Assembly (NCBI RefSeq): GCF_001425755.1
Contig: NZ_LMDH01000001.1
Location: forward strand, 2,742,852-2,806,851
Reading direction: 5' to 3'
Length of the DNA: 64,000 bases
From: Aeromicrobium sp. Root344
GTDB taxonomy: Bacteria; Actinomycetota; Actinomycetes; Propionibacteriales; Nocardioidaceae
The notes beneath the pieces were generated by a model. It was not told where the DNA came from. It made no database searches and saw only the letters and a program-made list of their open reading frames with translations. Position 1 is the first letter of the stretch. Each line of letters begins with the position of its first letter. Positions 36,248-44,580 of the stretch are shown here, one piece after another. The position numbers and the translations under genes were made by a program.

Positions 36248-36888
36248 CTTCTACTGACACCGCCACGCCCGCGACCGCCTCGACCTCGACCGAGGCGGTC
36301 GACTTCTGGTTCGACCCGTTGTGCCCGTTCGCCTGGATCACGTCCCGATGGATGCTCGAGGTCGAGCAGGTCCGCGACGTGACGACCACGTTCCACGTCA
36401 TGAGCCTGTCCGTGCTCAACGAGGACAAGGACGTCGAGCAGCGCTACAAGGACATGCTGGAGCGCGGCTGGGGCCCCGTGCGTCTCGCGATCGCCGTCGA
36501 GCAGGCGCACGGGTCCGAGGCCCTGCGCTCGTTCTACACCTCGATCGGCACGAAGCACCACAACGAGAAGCGTGAGTTCGACAAGGCCCTCTACGAAGAG
36601 GTGCTCGAGGAGATCGGCCTGCCGCTCGAGCTCGTCGCGGCAGCCGACGACACGTCGCTCGACGAGGCCGTGCGCGCGTCGCACAAGATCGGCATCGACC
36701 GCGTCGGCGAGGAGGTCGGCACGCCCGTGATCGCGATCGGCGGCACGGCGTTCTTCGGCCCGGTGCTCCAGAGCATCCCTCGCGGCGAGGTCGCCGGGTC
36801 GGTGTTCGACGGCGCCCGTCTGCTGGCGAGCTACCCGGACTTCTTCGAGCTCAAGCGCACCCGCAAGGGCGAGCTGTCGTTCGACTGA
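36244..36888 (+). CDS. DsbA-family protein, Rv2466c-like (mycothiol-linked), CPFA variant
   Basis: A 214-residue thioredoxin-fold protein with an inserted helical domain, cytosolic, closely resembling M. tuberculosis mycothiol-dependent nitroreductase Rv2466c: [17 protein letters not shown] at the N-terminus, [38 protein letters not shown] (cis-Pro) and the FFELKRTR end. The relative has CPWC; here the motif is C-P-F-A, so the resolving cysteine is missing and only a monothiol mechanism through mixed disulfide with mycothiol is possible. ATG 36244 overlaps the ligase stop. Synteny with pepN, rpiB and nei supports orthology. Confidence 0.88.
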   Translation: MTSTDTATPATASTSTEAVDFWFDPLCPFAWITSRWMLEVEQVRDVTTTFHVMSLSVLNEDKDVEQRYKDMLERGWGPVRLAIAVEQAHGSEALRSFYTSIGTKHHNEKREFDKALYEEVLEEIGLPLELVAAADDTSLDEAVRASHKIGIDRVGEEVGTPVIAIGGTAFFGPVLQSIPRGEVAGSVFDGARLLASYPDFFELKRTRKGELSFD

Positions 36889-36918
36889 GCACCGGACGGG
36901 ACTACTAGGCTCGTGCGC

Positions 36919-37812
36919 ATGAGTCTTCATCCGCAGTCCCGAGAGCTGCTCGACGTGCTGGGACCCTCCGCGTACGGCTCGCTCGCCGAGACGTACGCGG
37001 AGATCCGGGCGACCGCCCGGGCCGCCGCCCTCGCGAGCACCGACCGGATCGGGCTCGACCACGTCAGCGACGTCGACGCGGATGGTGTGCCGTGCCGGCT
37101 CTACCGTCCCCGTCAGGGCGCTCCGGTGGCGCTCTACGTCCACGGTGGCGGCTGGGTCCTGCACGATCTCGAGACGCACGACAGCTTCTGCCGATACCTC
37201 GCGCACACGACGGGATGGGCGCTGTTGGCGGTCGACTACCGTCGCGCCCCGGAGCATCCCCATCCGGCTCCGCTCGACGACGTGCAGACCGCCGCCTCCT
37301 GGTTGCGTACGCACGACCGTGAGCACCGCGTCGACGCGTCGTTCCTGCCGGCGGTCGGCGACTCGTCGGGCGCCAACCTCGTCGCCGGACTCGCCGTGCG
37401 GCAGCCGGCGGCGATCGACTTCCAGGTGCTGATGTACCCGCCGGTCGACCGCCGCGCCGACCTGGCCGGACCCGATGACAACGCGGCGCTCGAGCGTGAC
37501 GCGATGGAGTGGTTCTGGGACTCGTACGCACCCGGCGACACGGGGGACCTCCCCGAGGTCTCGGTCGTCAACGCGACCAACCTGGCCGAGCACCCTCCGG
37601 CGTTCCTCGTGACCAACGAGCACGACCTCCTGCGGGACCAGGGCGAGGCGTACGCGGCGCAGCTGGCCGAGGCCGGCGTCGACGTGACCGCGTTCCGCGC
37701 GCTCGGCATGGTGCACTCCTACTGGCGGCAACCGGCGGTGTTCGACGCCGCCCGGGCGACCGTCACGATGGTCGGCGCGCTGCTCGACGCCCGTCGGTCG
37801 CGCGCACGCTGA
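36919..37812 (+). CDS. Alpha/beta hydrolase, HSL-type esterase
   Basis: A 297-residue carboxylesterase of the hormone-sensitive-lipase group. The oxyanion motif HGGGW is near 76, the nucleophile elbow GDSSG near 155, the acid in EHDLLRDQGE near 238 and the His in GMVHSYWR near 268. No signal peptide. ATG 36919 follows TAGGCT (36906-36911) at the leaderless distance; GTG 36913 would add two residues and is less likely. Substrate unknown, typically short-chain acyl esters. Confidence 0.88.
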   Translation: MSLHPQSRELLDVLGPSAYGSLAETYAEIRATARAAALASTDRIGLDHVSDVDADGVPCRLYRPRQGAPVALYVHGGGWVLHDLETHDSFCRYLAHTTGWALLAVDYRRAPEHPHPAPLDDVQTAASWLRTHDREHRVDASFLPAVGDSSGANLVAGLAVRQPAAIDFQVLMYPPVDRRADLAGPDDNAALERDAMEWFWDSYAPGDTGDLPEVSVVNATNLAEHPPAFLVTNEHDLLRDQGEAYAAQLAEAGVDVTAFRALGMVHSYWRQPAVFDAARATVTMVGALLDARRSRAR

Positions 37813-37828
37813 CTGGCATACTGAGCGC

Positions 37829-39367
37829 GTGACCGGGGACGTGCGGAAGCCGAGCAAGCGCTCCCAGACCCTTCGCAAGCAGGTCGCCGAGCGACCCAGA
37901 CTGGTCGTGCTGCCGCTGGTCGGAGTGGCCCTGGCGGTGCTCCTGGTGCGACTGCCGGACGCAGGCACCTTCGCGTCGCTGCTGGTCCTGCTCGCCGGCA
38001 CGTTCCTCGTCCCGAGGATCTCGGAGTCGCCGTCGTACGCCTACGGGTTGCCGGGCGTCCCGGACGGCCCACCGAAGCCGAGCCGCGTCCCGGTCGAGGC
38101 GCACACCTGGGTCAGCCTCGCTGCAGCCGCGATCGCGGTGCTGCTGACCGTCGTGGGTGCCTCGTGGCCGGCCTTCGCTGCCCTTGCCGCCGTCGCCGTC
38201 GTCGCCTGGCTCGCGTGCGCGGCGACGATGCTGCGCTACCTGCGTCACGGCCGACGCGTGCGACAGGCGCTCGAGGCGTACGCACCGACGATCGCGATGG
38301 GGTTCGCCGGGCGCTCCGGAGGACCGTGGCAGCTCCGCATGTGGGAGCCCTACCTGCTGCGTTCGGGCGAGCGCTGTGTCGTGATCACGCTGCACGAGAA
38401 GTACCTGCCGCTGATCCTCGACGGCGCGGACCTGACGTCCCCACTCGTCCAGCTCGGCTCGCGAGGCGCGCGTGACCTCGACTCGCTGTTCGTGCCGTCG
38501 ATCCGCGCGGTGTTCTACGTGCAGAACGCGCAGGCCAACAAGGGGTTCATGGCGCACACGGACCTGACGCACGTGTGGCTCAACCACGGCGACTCCGACA
38601 AGCCGGCCAACTTCAACCCGCGCCACGCCCTCTACGACGTGCTGGTCGTGTGCGGACAAGCCGGCATCGATCGCTACGGACGGCACGGCATCCACGTCGC
38701 GCCCGAGAAGTTCCGCATCCTCGGCCGCCCCCAGGCCTCGGGCGTACGTCCGGCGCGCGGTCCCATCGCAGAGCTCGAGTCCAAGGTCGTGCTCTACGCC
38801 CCGACCTGGCAGGGGCTCGACGAGTCGGTCAACTTCTCGTCGCTGGAGAAGGGGCCCGAGATCGTCAAGGCGCTGATCGACCGCGACGTCACGGTGATCT
38901 TCCGTCCCCACCCGCTGAGCCATCGCTGGCGCATCCGCCGTGCCGTCATCCAGGAGATCCACGCGATCCTGCACGCTGACAAGCAGAGCTCGCACCGCCG
39001 GCACCAATGGGGCAAGACGGTCGGCAACGTCTGGACCGTCGTCGACTGCGCGAACCGCTCCGACGCCCTGATCTCGGACGTGTCGAGCGTCGTCTCGGAC
39101 TTCCTGCAGTCCGAGAAGCCCTACGTCATGACCAGCATGCGTGCCGGCGTCGAGGCGTTCCGCGAGGAGTTCTCCGTCGCCGAGACCGGCTACGTCCTGC
39201 TCGGCGACCTGTCCAACCTCGACGAGGTGCTCGACGACCTGTTGGTGCGCGATCCGCTCGCAGCGGCACGCGCCGAGCGCAAGCGGTACGTGCTCGGCGA
39301 CTTCGTCGGCGAGGAGTCGGCCGACGCGTTCGCGGCGTTCGTGCGCGAGCTCGTCAGAGGTGCGTGA
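37829..39367 (+). CDS. CDP-glycerol glycerophosphotransferase-like (TagF/TagB) protein
   Basis: A 512-residue membrane-anchored protein. Hydrophobic segments at about 24-60 and 90-125 are followed by a GT-B-like glycerophosphotransferase domain: LNHGDSDKP (catalytic His region), VLYAPTWQG (about 320), FRPHP (about 355) and SDVSSVVSDFLQSEKPYVMT (about 412, phosphate/nucleotide binding). TagF-type enzymes polymerise or prime teichoic-acid-like phosphoglycerol chains. Here it is a lone gene, so its acceptor is unknown. GTG 37829 lies exactly 7 nt after CATACT (37817-37822), giving a leaderless mRNA. Confidence 0.82.
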   Translation: MTGDVRKPSKRSQTLRKQVAERPRLVVLPLVGVALAVLLVRLPDAGTFASLLVLLAGTFLVPRISESPSYAYGLPGVPDGPPKPSRVPVEAHTWVSLAAAAIAVLLTVVGASWPAFAALAAVAVVAWLACAATMLRYLRHGRRVRQALEAYAPTIAMGFAGRSGGPWQLRMWEPYLLRSGERCVVITLHEKYLPLILDGADLTSPLVQLGSRGARDLDSLFVPSIRAVFYVQNAQANKGFMAHTDLTHVWLNHGDSDKPANFNPRHALYDVLVVCGQAGIDRYGRHGIHVAPEKFRILGRPQASGVRPARGPIAELESKVVLYAPTWQGLDESVNFSSLEKGPEIVKALIDRDVTVIFRPHPLSHRWRIRRAVIQEIHAILHADKQSSHRRHQWGKTVGNVWTVVDCANRSDALISDVSSVVSDFLQSEKPYVMTSMRAGVEAFREEFSVAETGYVLLGDLSNLDEVLDDLLVRDPLAAARAERKRYVLGDFVGEESADAFAAFVRELVRGA

Positions 39368-39400
39368 GCATGTCGTCACAGGGACTGGAAGACTGAGCAC

Positions 39401-39859
39401 ATGCGCGTCCACATCGGCTCCGACCATGCCGGCTTCGAGCTCAAGACCCACCTGATCACCTGGCTCACCGACAACGGCTACGAGCCCGTCGACCACGGCG
39501 CCCACGAGTACGACGCCGAGGACGACTACCCGCCGTTCTGCATCGCGGCTGCCTCCGCCGCCGTGGCCGAGCCCGGCTCGCTCGGCGTCGTCATCGGCGG
39601 GTCCGGCAACGGTGAGCAGATCGCCGCCAACAAGGTCAAGGGTGCGCGTGCGGCCCTCGGCTGGAGCACCGAGACCGCGTCGCTGGCGCGTCAGCACAAC
39701 GATGCGCAGGTCATCGCCGTCGGCGCGCGCATGCACACCGCGGACGAGGCCACCGCGATCGTCGAGACGTTCTTGACGACGCCTTGGAGCCACGCCGAGC
39801 GTCACCAGCGCCGGATCGACATGCTGCTGGCCTACGAGGAGACCGGCGAGCTTGCCTGA
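39401..39859 (+). CDS. rpiB: Ribose-5-phosphate isomerase B
   Basis: A 152-residue RpiB interconverting ribose-5-phosphate and ribulose-5-phosphate. The N-terminal MRVHIGSDHAGFELK holds the phosphate-binding Asp/His. GGSGNGEQIAANK is the anion-hole loop, with Ser in place of the catalytic Cys of E. coli RpiB, as in mycobacterial enzymes that use Glu as base. HNDAQVIAVGAR is conserved. AAGACT (39389-39394) gives leaderless spacing to ATG 39401. The stop overlaps the TTG start of the glycosylase gene, the same order as in M. tuberculosis. Confidence 0.93.
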   Translation: MRVHIGSDHAGFELKTHLITWLTDNGYEPVDHGAHEYDAEDDYPPFCIAAASAAVAEPGSLGVVIGGSGNGEQIAANKVKGARAALGWSTETASLARQHNDAQVIAVGARMHTADEATAIVETFLTTPWSHAERHQRRIDMLLAYEETGELA

Positions 39860-40664
39860 GGGGCACACGCTCCACCGGCTCGCGGACGAGCTCCGCACCG
39901 CCTTCACCGGCCGTGCCGTGACCTCGTCGAGCCCGCAGGGCCGCTTCGCCGCCGAGGCAGCGCGCATCGACGGCCGGGTGCTGGACGGCGCCGAGGCGTG
40001 GGGCAAGCACGTCTTCGTGTCGTTCGCCGACGTGCCTGAGCAGGTGCACGTCCACCTCGGCCTCTATGGCACGTTCCTCATCACGCCCGGGACCGGTCGC
40101 CCGGTCGTCGGCCAGGTGCGGTGGCGGATGGAGGCGACATCCACCGCCGACCTGCGCGGACCCAACGCCTGCGAGCTGCTCACGCCGCCGGAGGTCGACG
40201 CACTGATCGGACGACTCGGACCCGACCCGCTGCGCGACGACGCCGATCCCGAGCGAGCATGGCGCCGCATCCACCGCTCCTCGACGCCGATCGCCGCCCT
40301 GCTGATGGACCAGGCCGTGCTCGCCGGCGTCGGCAACGTCTATCGCGCCGAGGTGCTGTTCCGCAACGAGGTCGCCCCGATGACTGCCGGTCGTCGCATC
40401 ACCCGCAAGCGGTGGGACGCGATGTGGGCCGACCTCGTGGAGCTGATGCACGAGGGCGTACGCACGGGGCGCATCGACACGGTCCGAGCCGAGCACGAGC
40501 CGGAAGCCATGGGGCGCGAGCCACGAGCCGACGACCACGGGGGAGAGGTCTACGTCTACCGGCGCGAGGGGCAGCCGTGCCTCGTCTGCGACACGCCCGT
40601 CCGCCGTCGCGTTCTCGCTGGCAGAAACCTGTTTTGGTGCCCGGCATGCCAGCATCGTGGATAG
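39852..40664 (+). CDS. nei: DNA glycosylase/AP lyase, Fpg/Nei family
   Basis: A 270-residue repair enzyme that excises oxidised bases. The start is TTG 39852, fixed by chemistry: the next residues are PEGHTLHR, and Pro2 must be N-terminal after Met removal to act as nucleophile, with Glu3. It has the H2TH region (LMDQAVLAGVGNVYRAEVLF, about 152-171) and the zinc finger CLVCDTPVRRRVLAGRNLFWCPAC (about 242-265) with the finger Arg. PEGH rather than PELP, together with the neighbours rpiB and the Rv2466c homologue, points to Nei1-like. It overlaps rpiB by 8 bp. Confidence 0.93.
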   Translation: MPEGHTLHRLADELRTAFTGRAVTSSSPQGRFAAEAARIDGRVLDGAEAWGKHVFVSFADVPEQVHVHLGLYGTFLITPGTGRPVVGQVRWRMEATSTADLRGPNACELLTPPEVDALIGRLGPDPLRDDADPERAWRRIHRSSTPIAALLMDQAVLAGVGNVYRAEVLFRNEVAPMTAGRRITRKRWDAMWADLVELMHEGVRTGRIDTVRAEHEPEAMGREPRADDHGGEVYVYRREGQPCLVCDTPVRRRVLAGRNLFWCPACQHRG

Positions 40665-40674
40665 GCTCGACGAC

Positions 40675-41850
40675 GTGATGCGAGGATTCCGGCGGACGCT
40701 GCCCACGGCGGCGCGCTACGTCGACGACCGGATCGTCCGGTGGCGCACGGGCACGAGCGAGGGCCAGGTCGTGGTCGTCTCGGCCCTGATCATCATGTCC
40801 GCCCTCATCATGCTCGCGTCGCTGGTCAGCTACAACACGTTCCCGGCGGCCACCTTCGTGATCCCCATGCTGCTCGGCACGATGGCACTGCGCTACAAGC
40901 CGTTGCTCGCCCTCGTGCTGTTCATCGTCGTCGCGACCGCGACCACGGTGACGCACGAGACGATCAACAGCGGGATGACCACCGGACGCGTCAGCACGCT
41001 CATCGTCATGGCGATCGTCGCGGTCATCGTGCTGTTCGAGTCGAGCCGGCACCGAAGCGGCCTGCCCGGTCCGTTGGGCGAGGCGATGCTCGTCGAGCTC
41101 AAGGACCGGCTCCAGGCGCAAGGCGTCGTGCCGCCCCTGCCTGAGGGCTGGACGTCGCAGTCGGCGATGCTGTCGGCCGGCGGCGCCAAGTTCGCCGGCG
41201 ACTTCCTGGTCGCCAACCTCTCCGATGACGAGACCCGGCTGGAGATGGTCCTGGTCGACGTGTGTGGCAAGGGCGTCGCGGCCGGCACTCAGTCGTTGCA
41301 GTTCGCGGGCGCACTCGGTGGCCTGATCGGCGCGCTGCCCCCGCTGGGGCTGTTCTCGGCCGGCAACGACTTCTTGATCCGGCAGGACTGGGACGAGGGC
41401 TTCGCCACCGCCGTGCACGTCCTGGTCGACCTGACGACCGGTGACTACTCGATCATCAACGCCGGGCACCCACCGGCGCTCCGCTGGAACGCCGAACGCC
41501 AGGTCTGGGACATCGACGGCGCACGGGGCACGGCGCTGGGCATCATGAAGCGCCCCGACTTCCACCAGACCACGGGCCGGCTCGAGGACGGCGAGGCCCT
41601 GATGTTCTACACCGACGGGGTCGTCGAGTCCCGTACGCAGGACTTCACCGCCGGCATCGAGTGGCTGCGCACCGAGGCTGCCGCGGTCGTGTCACACGGT
41701 TTCGACCAGGCGCCTCGACGCATCCTCAAGCTCGTCAGCTCGGGCGACGACGACCGCGCGGTGCTGATCCTCAGTCGTTCCGCGGTTCGGAGCCCGTTGG
41801 TTGCGGAAACTGAGTCTTCAGCATCGCATCCCAACCTCTCGCTCCCATGA
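40675..41850 (+). CDS. Membrane PP2C phosphatase, SpoIIE/RsbU type
   Basis: A 391-residue protein with four transmembrane helices in the N-terminal 120 residues (EGQVVVVSALIIMSALIML...), a short linker and a SpoIIE PP2C domain (about 150-380): GGAKFAGDFLVA, VLVDVCGKGVAAG, INAGHPPAL and ALMFYTDGVVESR carry the metal-binding Asp/Gly pattern. Such enzymes dephosphorylate anti-anti-sigma factors in stress-sigma partner switches; the membrane part is the likely sensor. GTG 40675 follows TAGGCT (40662-40667) at leaderless distance; GTG 40657 lies upstream of that box. The 3' end overlaps the convergent SDR gene by 80 bp. Confidence 0.87.
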   Translation: MMRGFRRTLPTAARYVDDRIVRWRTGTSEGQVVVVSALIIMSALIMLASLVSYNTFPAATFVIPMLLGTMALRYKPLLALVLFIVVATATTVTHETINSGMTTGRVSTLIVMAIVAVIVLFESSRHRSGLPGPLGEAMLVELKDRLQAQGVVPPLPEGWTSQSAMLSAGGAKFAGDFLVANLSDDETRLEMVLVDVCGKGVAAGTQSLQFAGALGGLIGALPPLGLFSAGNDFLIRQDWDEGFATAVHVLVDLTTGDYSIINAGHPPALRWNAERQVWDIDGARGTALGIMKRPDFHQTTGRLEDGEALMFYTDGVVESRTQDFTAGIEWLRTEAAAVVSHGFDQAPRRILKLVSSGDDDRAVLILSRSAVRSPLVAETESSASHPNLSLP

Positions 41851-42637
41851 GGCTGCGGGTCCTGATCGACAGGGTGGCCGACGGCGTCACGGTGTAGCGG
41901 ATGTGCGGCCGGCGGGCCGTCAGCGACTTCTCGATGACCTTGGCGACGGCGTCCGGGCCACCACCGAGGCGGCGCATCGGCCCGGCATACACCTCCTTCG
42001 TCGCCTTGGCGACCTCGGCGTTGAACGTCGCGTAAGGGCCGTCGGCGTTGCTGGCCATCGACGCCACCGCGGCATTCTCGAAGTTGGTCGTGATCAGGCC
42101 CGGCTCGACGATGACGACCTTGACGCCGAACCCGGCGACCTCGAAGCGCAGGGCGTCCGACAACGCCTCCACGGCGTACTTCGTCGCGTGATAGGCCCCG
42201 CCGCCGGGGAACACCAGCCGGCCGCCCATCGACGAGATGTTGACGATCCGCCCGTTGCCTCGCGCGCGCATCGTCGGCAGGACGAGCTGGCACATCCGCA
42301 CCAGCCCGAACACGTTGGTCTCGAACTGCCGGCGTACGTCGTCGAGATCGAGCGTCTCCACCGCCCCGGACTGCGAGTAGCCCGCGTTGTTGACGAGCGC
42401 GTCGATGCGGCCCGACTCGGTCAGCACGGCGTCGACAGCCGAGGTCATCGACTCCTCGCTCGTGACGTCGAGCGCCAGCGCATGACACCCCGCAGCCTCC
42501 AGGCCGGCAAGGGTCTCGGGCTTGCGCGCCGTGGCGTAGACGGTCCAACCGGCGCCGGCCAGGCGGGCGGCGGTCGCCTCACCGATGCCGGACGAGCAGC
42601 CGGTGATGAGCACGGTGCGAGCGGTGCGATCGGTCAT
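41771..42637 (-). CDS. SDR-family oxidoreductase
   Basis: A 288-residue SDR with TGCSSGIG cofactor motif (about 12-19), VNNAGYSQ, NISSMGG with catalytic Ser and YHATK Tyr/Lys, plus a longer C-terminal segment (RYTVTPSATLSIRTRSLM) typical of the YdfG/retinol-dehydrogenase-like group. ATG 42637 follows minus-strand CATACT (42650-42645), leaderless. The last 26 codons are antisense to the end of the SpoIIE phosphatase gene. Substrate unknown. Confidence 0.85.
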   Translation of the reverse strand: MTDRTARTVLITGCSSGIGEATAARLAGAGWTVYATARKPETLAGLEAAGCHALALDVTSEESMTSAVDAVLTESGRIDALVNNAGYSQSGAVETLDLDDVRRQFETNVFGLVRMCQLVLPTMRARGNGRIVNISSMGGRLVFPGGGAYHATKYAVEALSDALRFEVAGFGVKVVIVEPGLITTNFENAAVASMASNADGPYATFNAEVAKATKEVYAGPMRRLGGGPDAVAKVIEKSLTARRPHIRYTVTPSATLSIRTRSLMGARGWDAMLKTQFPQPTGSEPRND

Positions 42638-42678
42638 GTCGCTCAGTATGGCCGCGCGGACGTGATTACGATACGCAG

Positions 42679-43251
42679 ATGGCCGACGAGCGCGAGCCCA
42701 TCCGATTCGCCGACGCGGCCGAGGCCGAGGCCTGGTACGAAGCGCACCATGCGGACACCGATCGCGCCTGGTTCGTGATCGCCAAGAAGGGCTCGACGCT
42801 CAGCACGCCGACGTTGGCAGAGCTGCTCGACCTTGCGCTGGCCTTCGGGTGGATCGACGGCCTGCGCCGTTCGCTCGACGATGCGGCCTACCTCCAGTCG
42901 TACGGGCCACGGCGCCCGCGGAGCCCGTGGTCGCAGATCAACCGTGACAAGGTCGCGGCATTGACCGCTGCCGGTCGCATGCGCCCCGCCGGGCTCGCGG
43001 AGGTGGAGCGGGCCAAGCAGGACGGCCGGTGGGACGCGGCGACGGCGAGCCCGTCGACCGCGGAGGTGCCCGAGGACTTCCTCGCAGCGCTGGAGGCGAA
43101 CCCGGCCGCCAAGGCCTTCTTCGCGACACTCAACAAGAGCAACACGTTCGCGGTCTACTACCAGCTCCATCACGCCAAGCGGCCCGAGACCCGGGTCCGC
43201 CGGATCGAGAAGTTCATCGCGATGTTCGAGCGTGGCGAGACCCTGAACTAG
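42679..43251 (+). CDS. YdeI/OmpD-associated family protein
   Basis: A 190-residue YdeI-like protein: FADAAEAEAWYEAHHADTDRAWFVIAKKGS, then FGWIDGLRRSLDD and QSYGPRRPRSPWSQINRDKV, the family's conserved core, then a helical C-terminus (FFATLNKSNTFAVYYQLHHAKRPETR). These proteins are linked to bacteriocin or peptide resistance and stress in other bacteria, but the biochemistry is unknown. ATG 42679 lies exactly 7 nt after TACGAT (42667-42672). Its stop shares CTAG (43248-43251) with the convergent membrane protein gene. Confidence 0.85.
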   Translation: MADEREPIRFADAAEAEAWYEAHHADTDRAWFVIAKKGSTLSTPTLAELLDLALAFGWIDGLRRSLDDAAYLQSYGPRRPRSPWSQINRDKVAALTAAGRMRPAGLAEVERAKQDGRWDAATASPSTAEVPEDFLAALEANPAAKAFFATLNKSNTFAVYYQLHHAKRPETRVRRIEKFIAMFERGETLN

Positions 43252-43877
43252 ACAGTGCGGTCGACCCTGCGGTGGTAGTGGGTGCCGGCCTTGCCGCCGG
43301 CCAGTGCCGCAAGGAGCGTCGCGAAGATCGCCGCCGCGATCGTGATGGCACCCCCGAGGGTCAGGTCGTCCGTGGGGATCGGCACGTCGGGGATGTCGAC
43401 GCGATTCATGACGTCGTACTCCGAGCCCCACGCGGCCCCGATGATCGCCGCGATCACGACGACGACAAGGCTGATGAGCCACACGGCCCAGCCTTGTCGC
43501 GTGCCGTCGAAGCGGGACATCCGGCCCGCGACGTAGCCACCGGCGTAGAAGCTGATCAACAGCACCACGAGCAGCACGATCGCGGCCGCGACGCTGATCT
43601 GGCCGGCCTCGCGCTCGATGTCCGACTGGGTGATGTCGTTGGCGTCCCCGACGGCTGCTGCGATGGCGCCGATGATGCTCGACAGCAGGACCGCCATGCC
43701 GACGGCAACGAGCCAGCCGAAGAAGCCGGCGCCCAGGTTCATGCCGCCCCAGCGTTCGCGCTGGTGCTCCTCGACCTCGGCGTCCCGCTGGTCGGGGCCG
43801 ATGTACGCCGTCCGGTCCTCGTCGCGCGTACGCGTGTCGGTGTCGACGTGGTTGCCCTTGTCCCTGTTCCAGATCAT
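43248..43877 (-). CDS. Four-helix membrane protein, probable stress regulon member
   Basis: A 209-residue protein: a hydrophilic acidic N-terminus (about 1-47), then four transmembrane segments (about 49-75, 92-115, 130-150, 180-195) with Gly/Ala-rich helices and a YAGGYVAGRMSR loop seen in TIGR04086/DUF3792-like membrane proteins. Function unknown. ATG 43877 follows AGGAGA. The promoter is of the stress-sigma type (GCTTG-N15-GGGTAC, 43951-43926), facing a similar promoter for the PfpI-like gene. Confidence 0.75.
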   Translation of the reverse strand: MIWNRDKGNHVDTDTRTRDEDRTAYIGPDQRDAEVEEHQRERWGGMNLGAGFFGWLVAVGMAVLLSSIIGAIAAAVGDANDITQSDIEREAGQISVAAAIVLLVVLLISFYAGGYVAGRMSRFDGTRQGWAVWLISLVVVVIAAIIGAAWGSEYDVMNRVDIPDVPIPTDDLTLGGAITIAAAIFATLLAALAGGKAGTHYHRRVDRTV

Positions 43878-43925
43878 GGCCGTCTCCTGTCGTGCACGTC
43901 CTCCTGGGGAGGCTTTCGGGCCCGA

Positions 43926-43951
43926 GTACCCGTTTCACCGGGGTCTCAAGC
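43926..43951 (-). promoter_or_regulatory. Stress-sigma (SigB/SigF-like) promoter of the membrane protein gene
   Basis: Minus strand: GCTTG (43951-43947), 15 nt, GGGTAC (43931-43926). This fits the GNTT-N14-17-GGGTAY pattern of SigB/SigF-group sigma factors. The predicted start is about 40 nt before ATG 43877. Confidence 0.5.
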
Positions 43952-43973
43952 AAAAACCGCGCCAGCCGTGCCC

Positions 43974-43998
43974 GGTTCGATGAGGGGTCGCTGGGTAT
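43974..43998 (+). promoter_or_regulatory. Stress-sigma (SigB/SigF-like) promoter of the PfpI-like gene
   Basis: GGTTC (43974-43978), 14 nt, GGGTAT (43993-43998), close to the SigF/SigB consensus GGTTT-N15-GGGTAT. Start near 44006, followed by GAAAGGGG (44011-44018) and ATG 44024. Confidence 0.55.
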
Positions 43999-44023
43999 CG
44001 AGACGGCGACGAAAGGGGACACC

Positions 44024-44575
44024 ATGACTGATCTGAACGGGCGCCGCGTCGCCATCCTGGCTGCCGACGGCGTCGAGCGAGTCGAGCTCGAGCAACCGCT
44101 CAAGACCTTGGTCGACGCCGGGGCGGAGACGACCTTGCTGTCGCTCGAGGACGGCGAGATCGCCGCGCGGAACAACGACCTGGAGGAGGCGGGCACGTTC
44201 GACGTGGACCGGGTGGTCAAGGACGCCTCGGTCGACGAGTTCGACGCACTGCTGCTGCCCGGCGGCACCGTGAATCCTGACAAGTTGCGGGCGGACGAGT
44301 CTGCCGTGGCGTTCGTGCGGGACTTCGTCGCGAGCGGCAAACCCGTCGCCGCGATCTGTCACGGGCCGTGGAGCCTCGTCGAGGCCGGCGTGGTGTCGGG
44401 CCGGACCGTGACATCGTTCCCGAGCATCCGCACGGACCTGCGCAACGCTGGTGCGAACGTCGTCGACGAGGAGGTCGCGACGGACGGGAACCTGATCACG
44501 AGCCGGTCGCCGGACGACCTCGACGCGTTCTGTGACGCGTTGGTCTCGGCGGTGGCGGGTGGCGCTGCCACCTGA
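44024..44575 (+). CDS. DJ-1/PfpI-family protein
   Basis: A 183-residue class I glutamine-amidotransferase-like protein of the PfpI/YfkM group. The nucleophile elbow AICHGPW carries Cys (about 109) followed by His; Glu in GVERVELEQP near the N-terminus is the third element; LLLPGG (about 76) is conserved. Members act as general stress proteins, chaperones or deglycases. In Bacillus the relative yfkM is a SigB-controlled gene, and here a SigB/SigF-like promoter precedes it, so a general stress role is well supported. Confidence 0.9.
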   Translation: MTDLNGRRVAILAADGVERVELEQPLKTLVDAGAETTLLSLEDGEIAARNNDLEEAGTFDVDRVVKDASVDEFDALLLPGGTVNPDKLRADESAVAFVRDFVASGKPVAAICHGPWSLVEAGVVSGRTVTSFPSIRTDLRNAGANVVDEEVATDGNLITSRSPDDLDAFCDALVSAVAGGAAT

Positions 44576-44580
44576 GGTGG

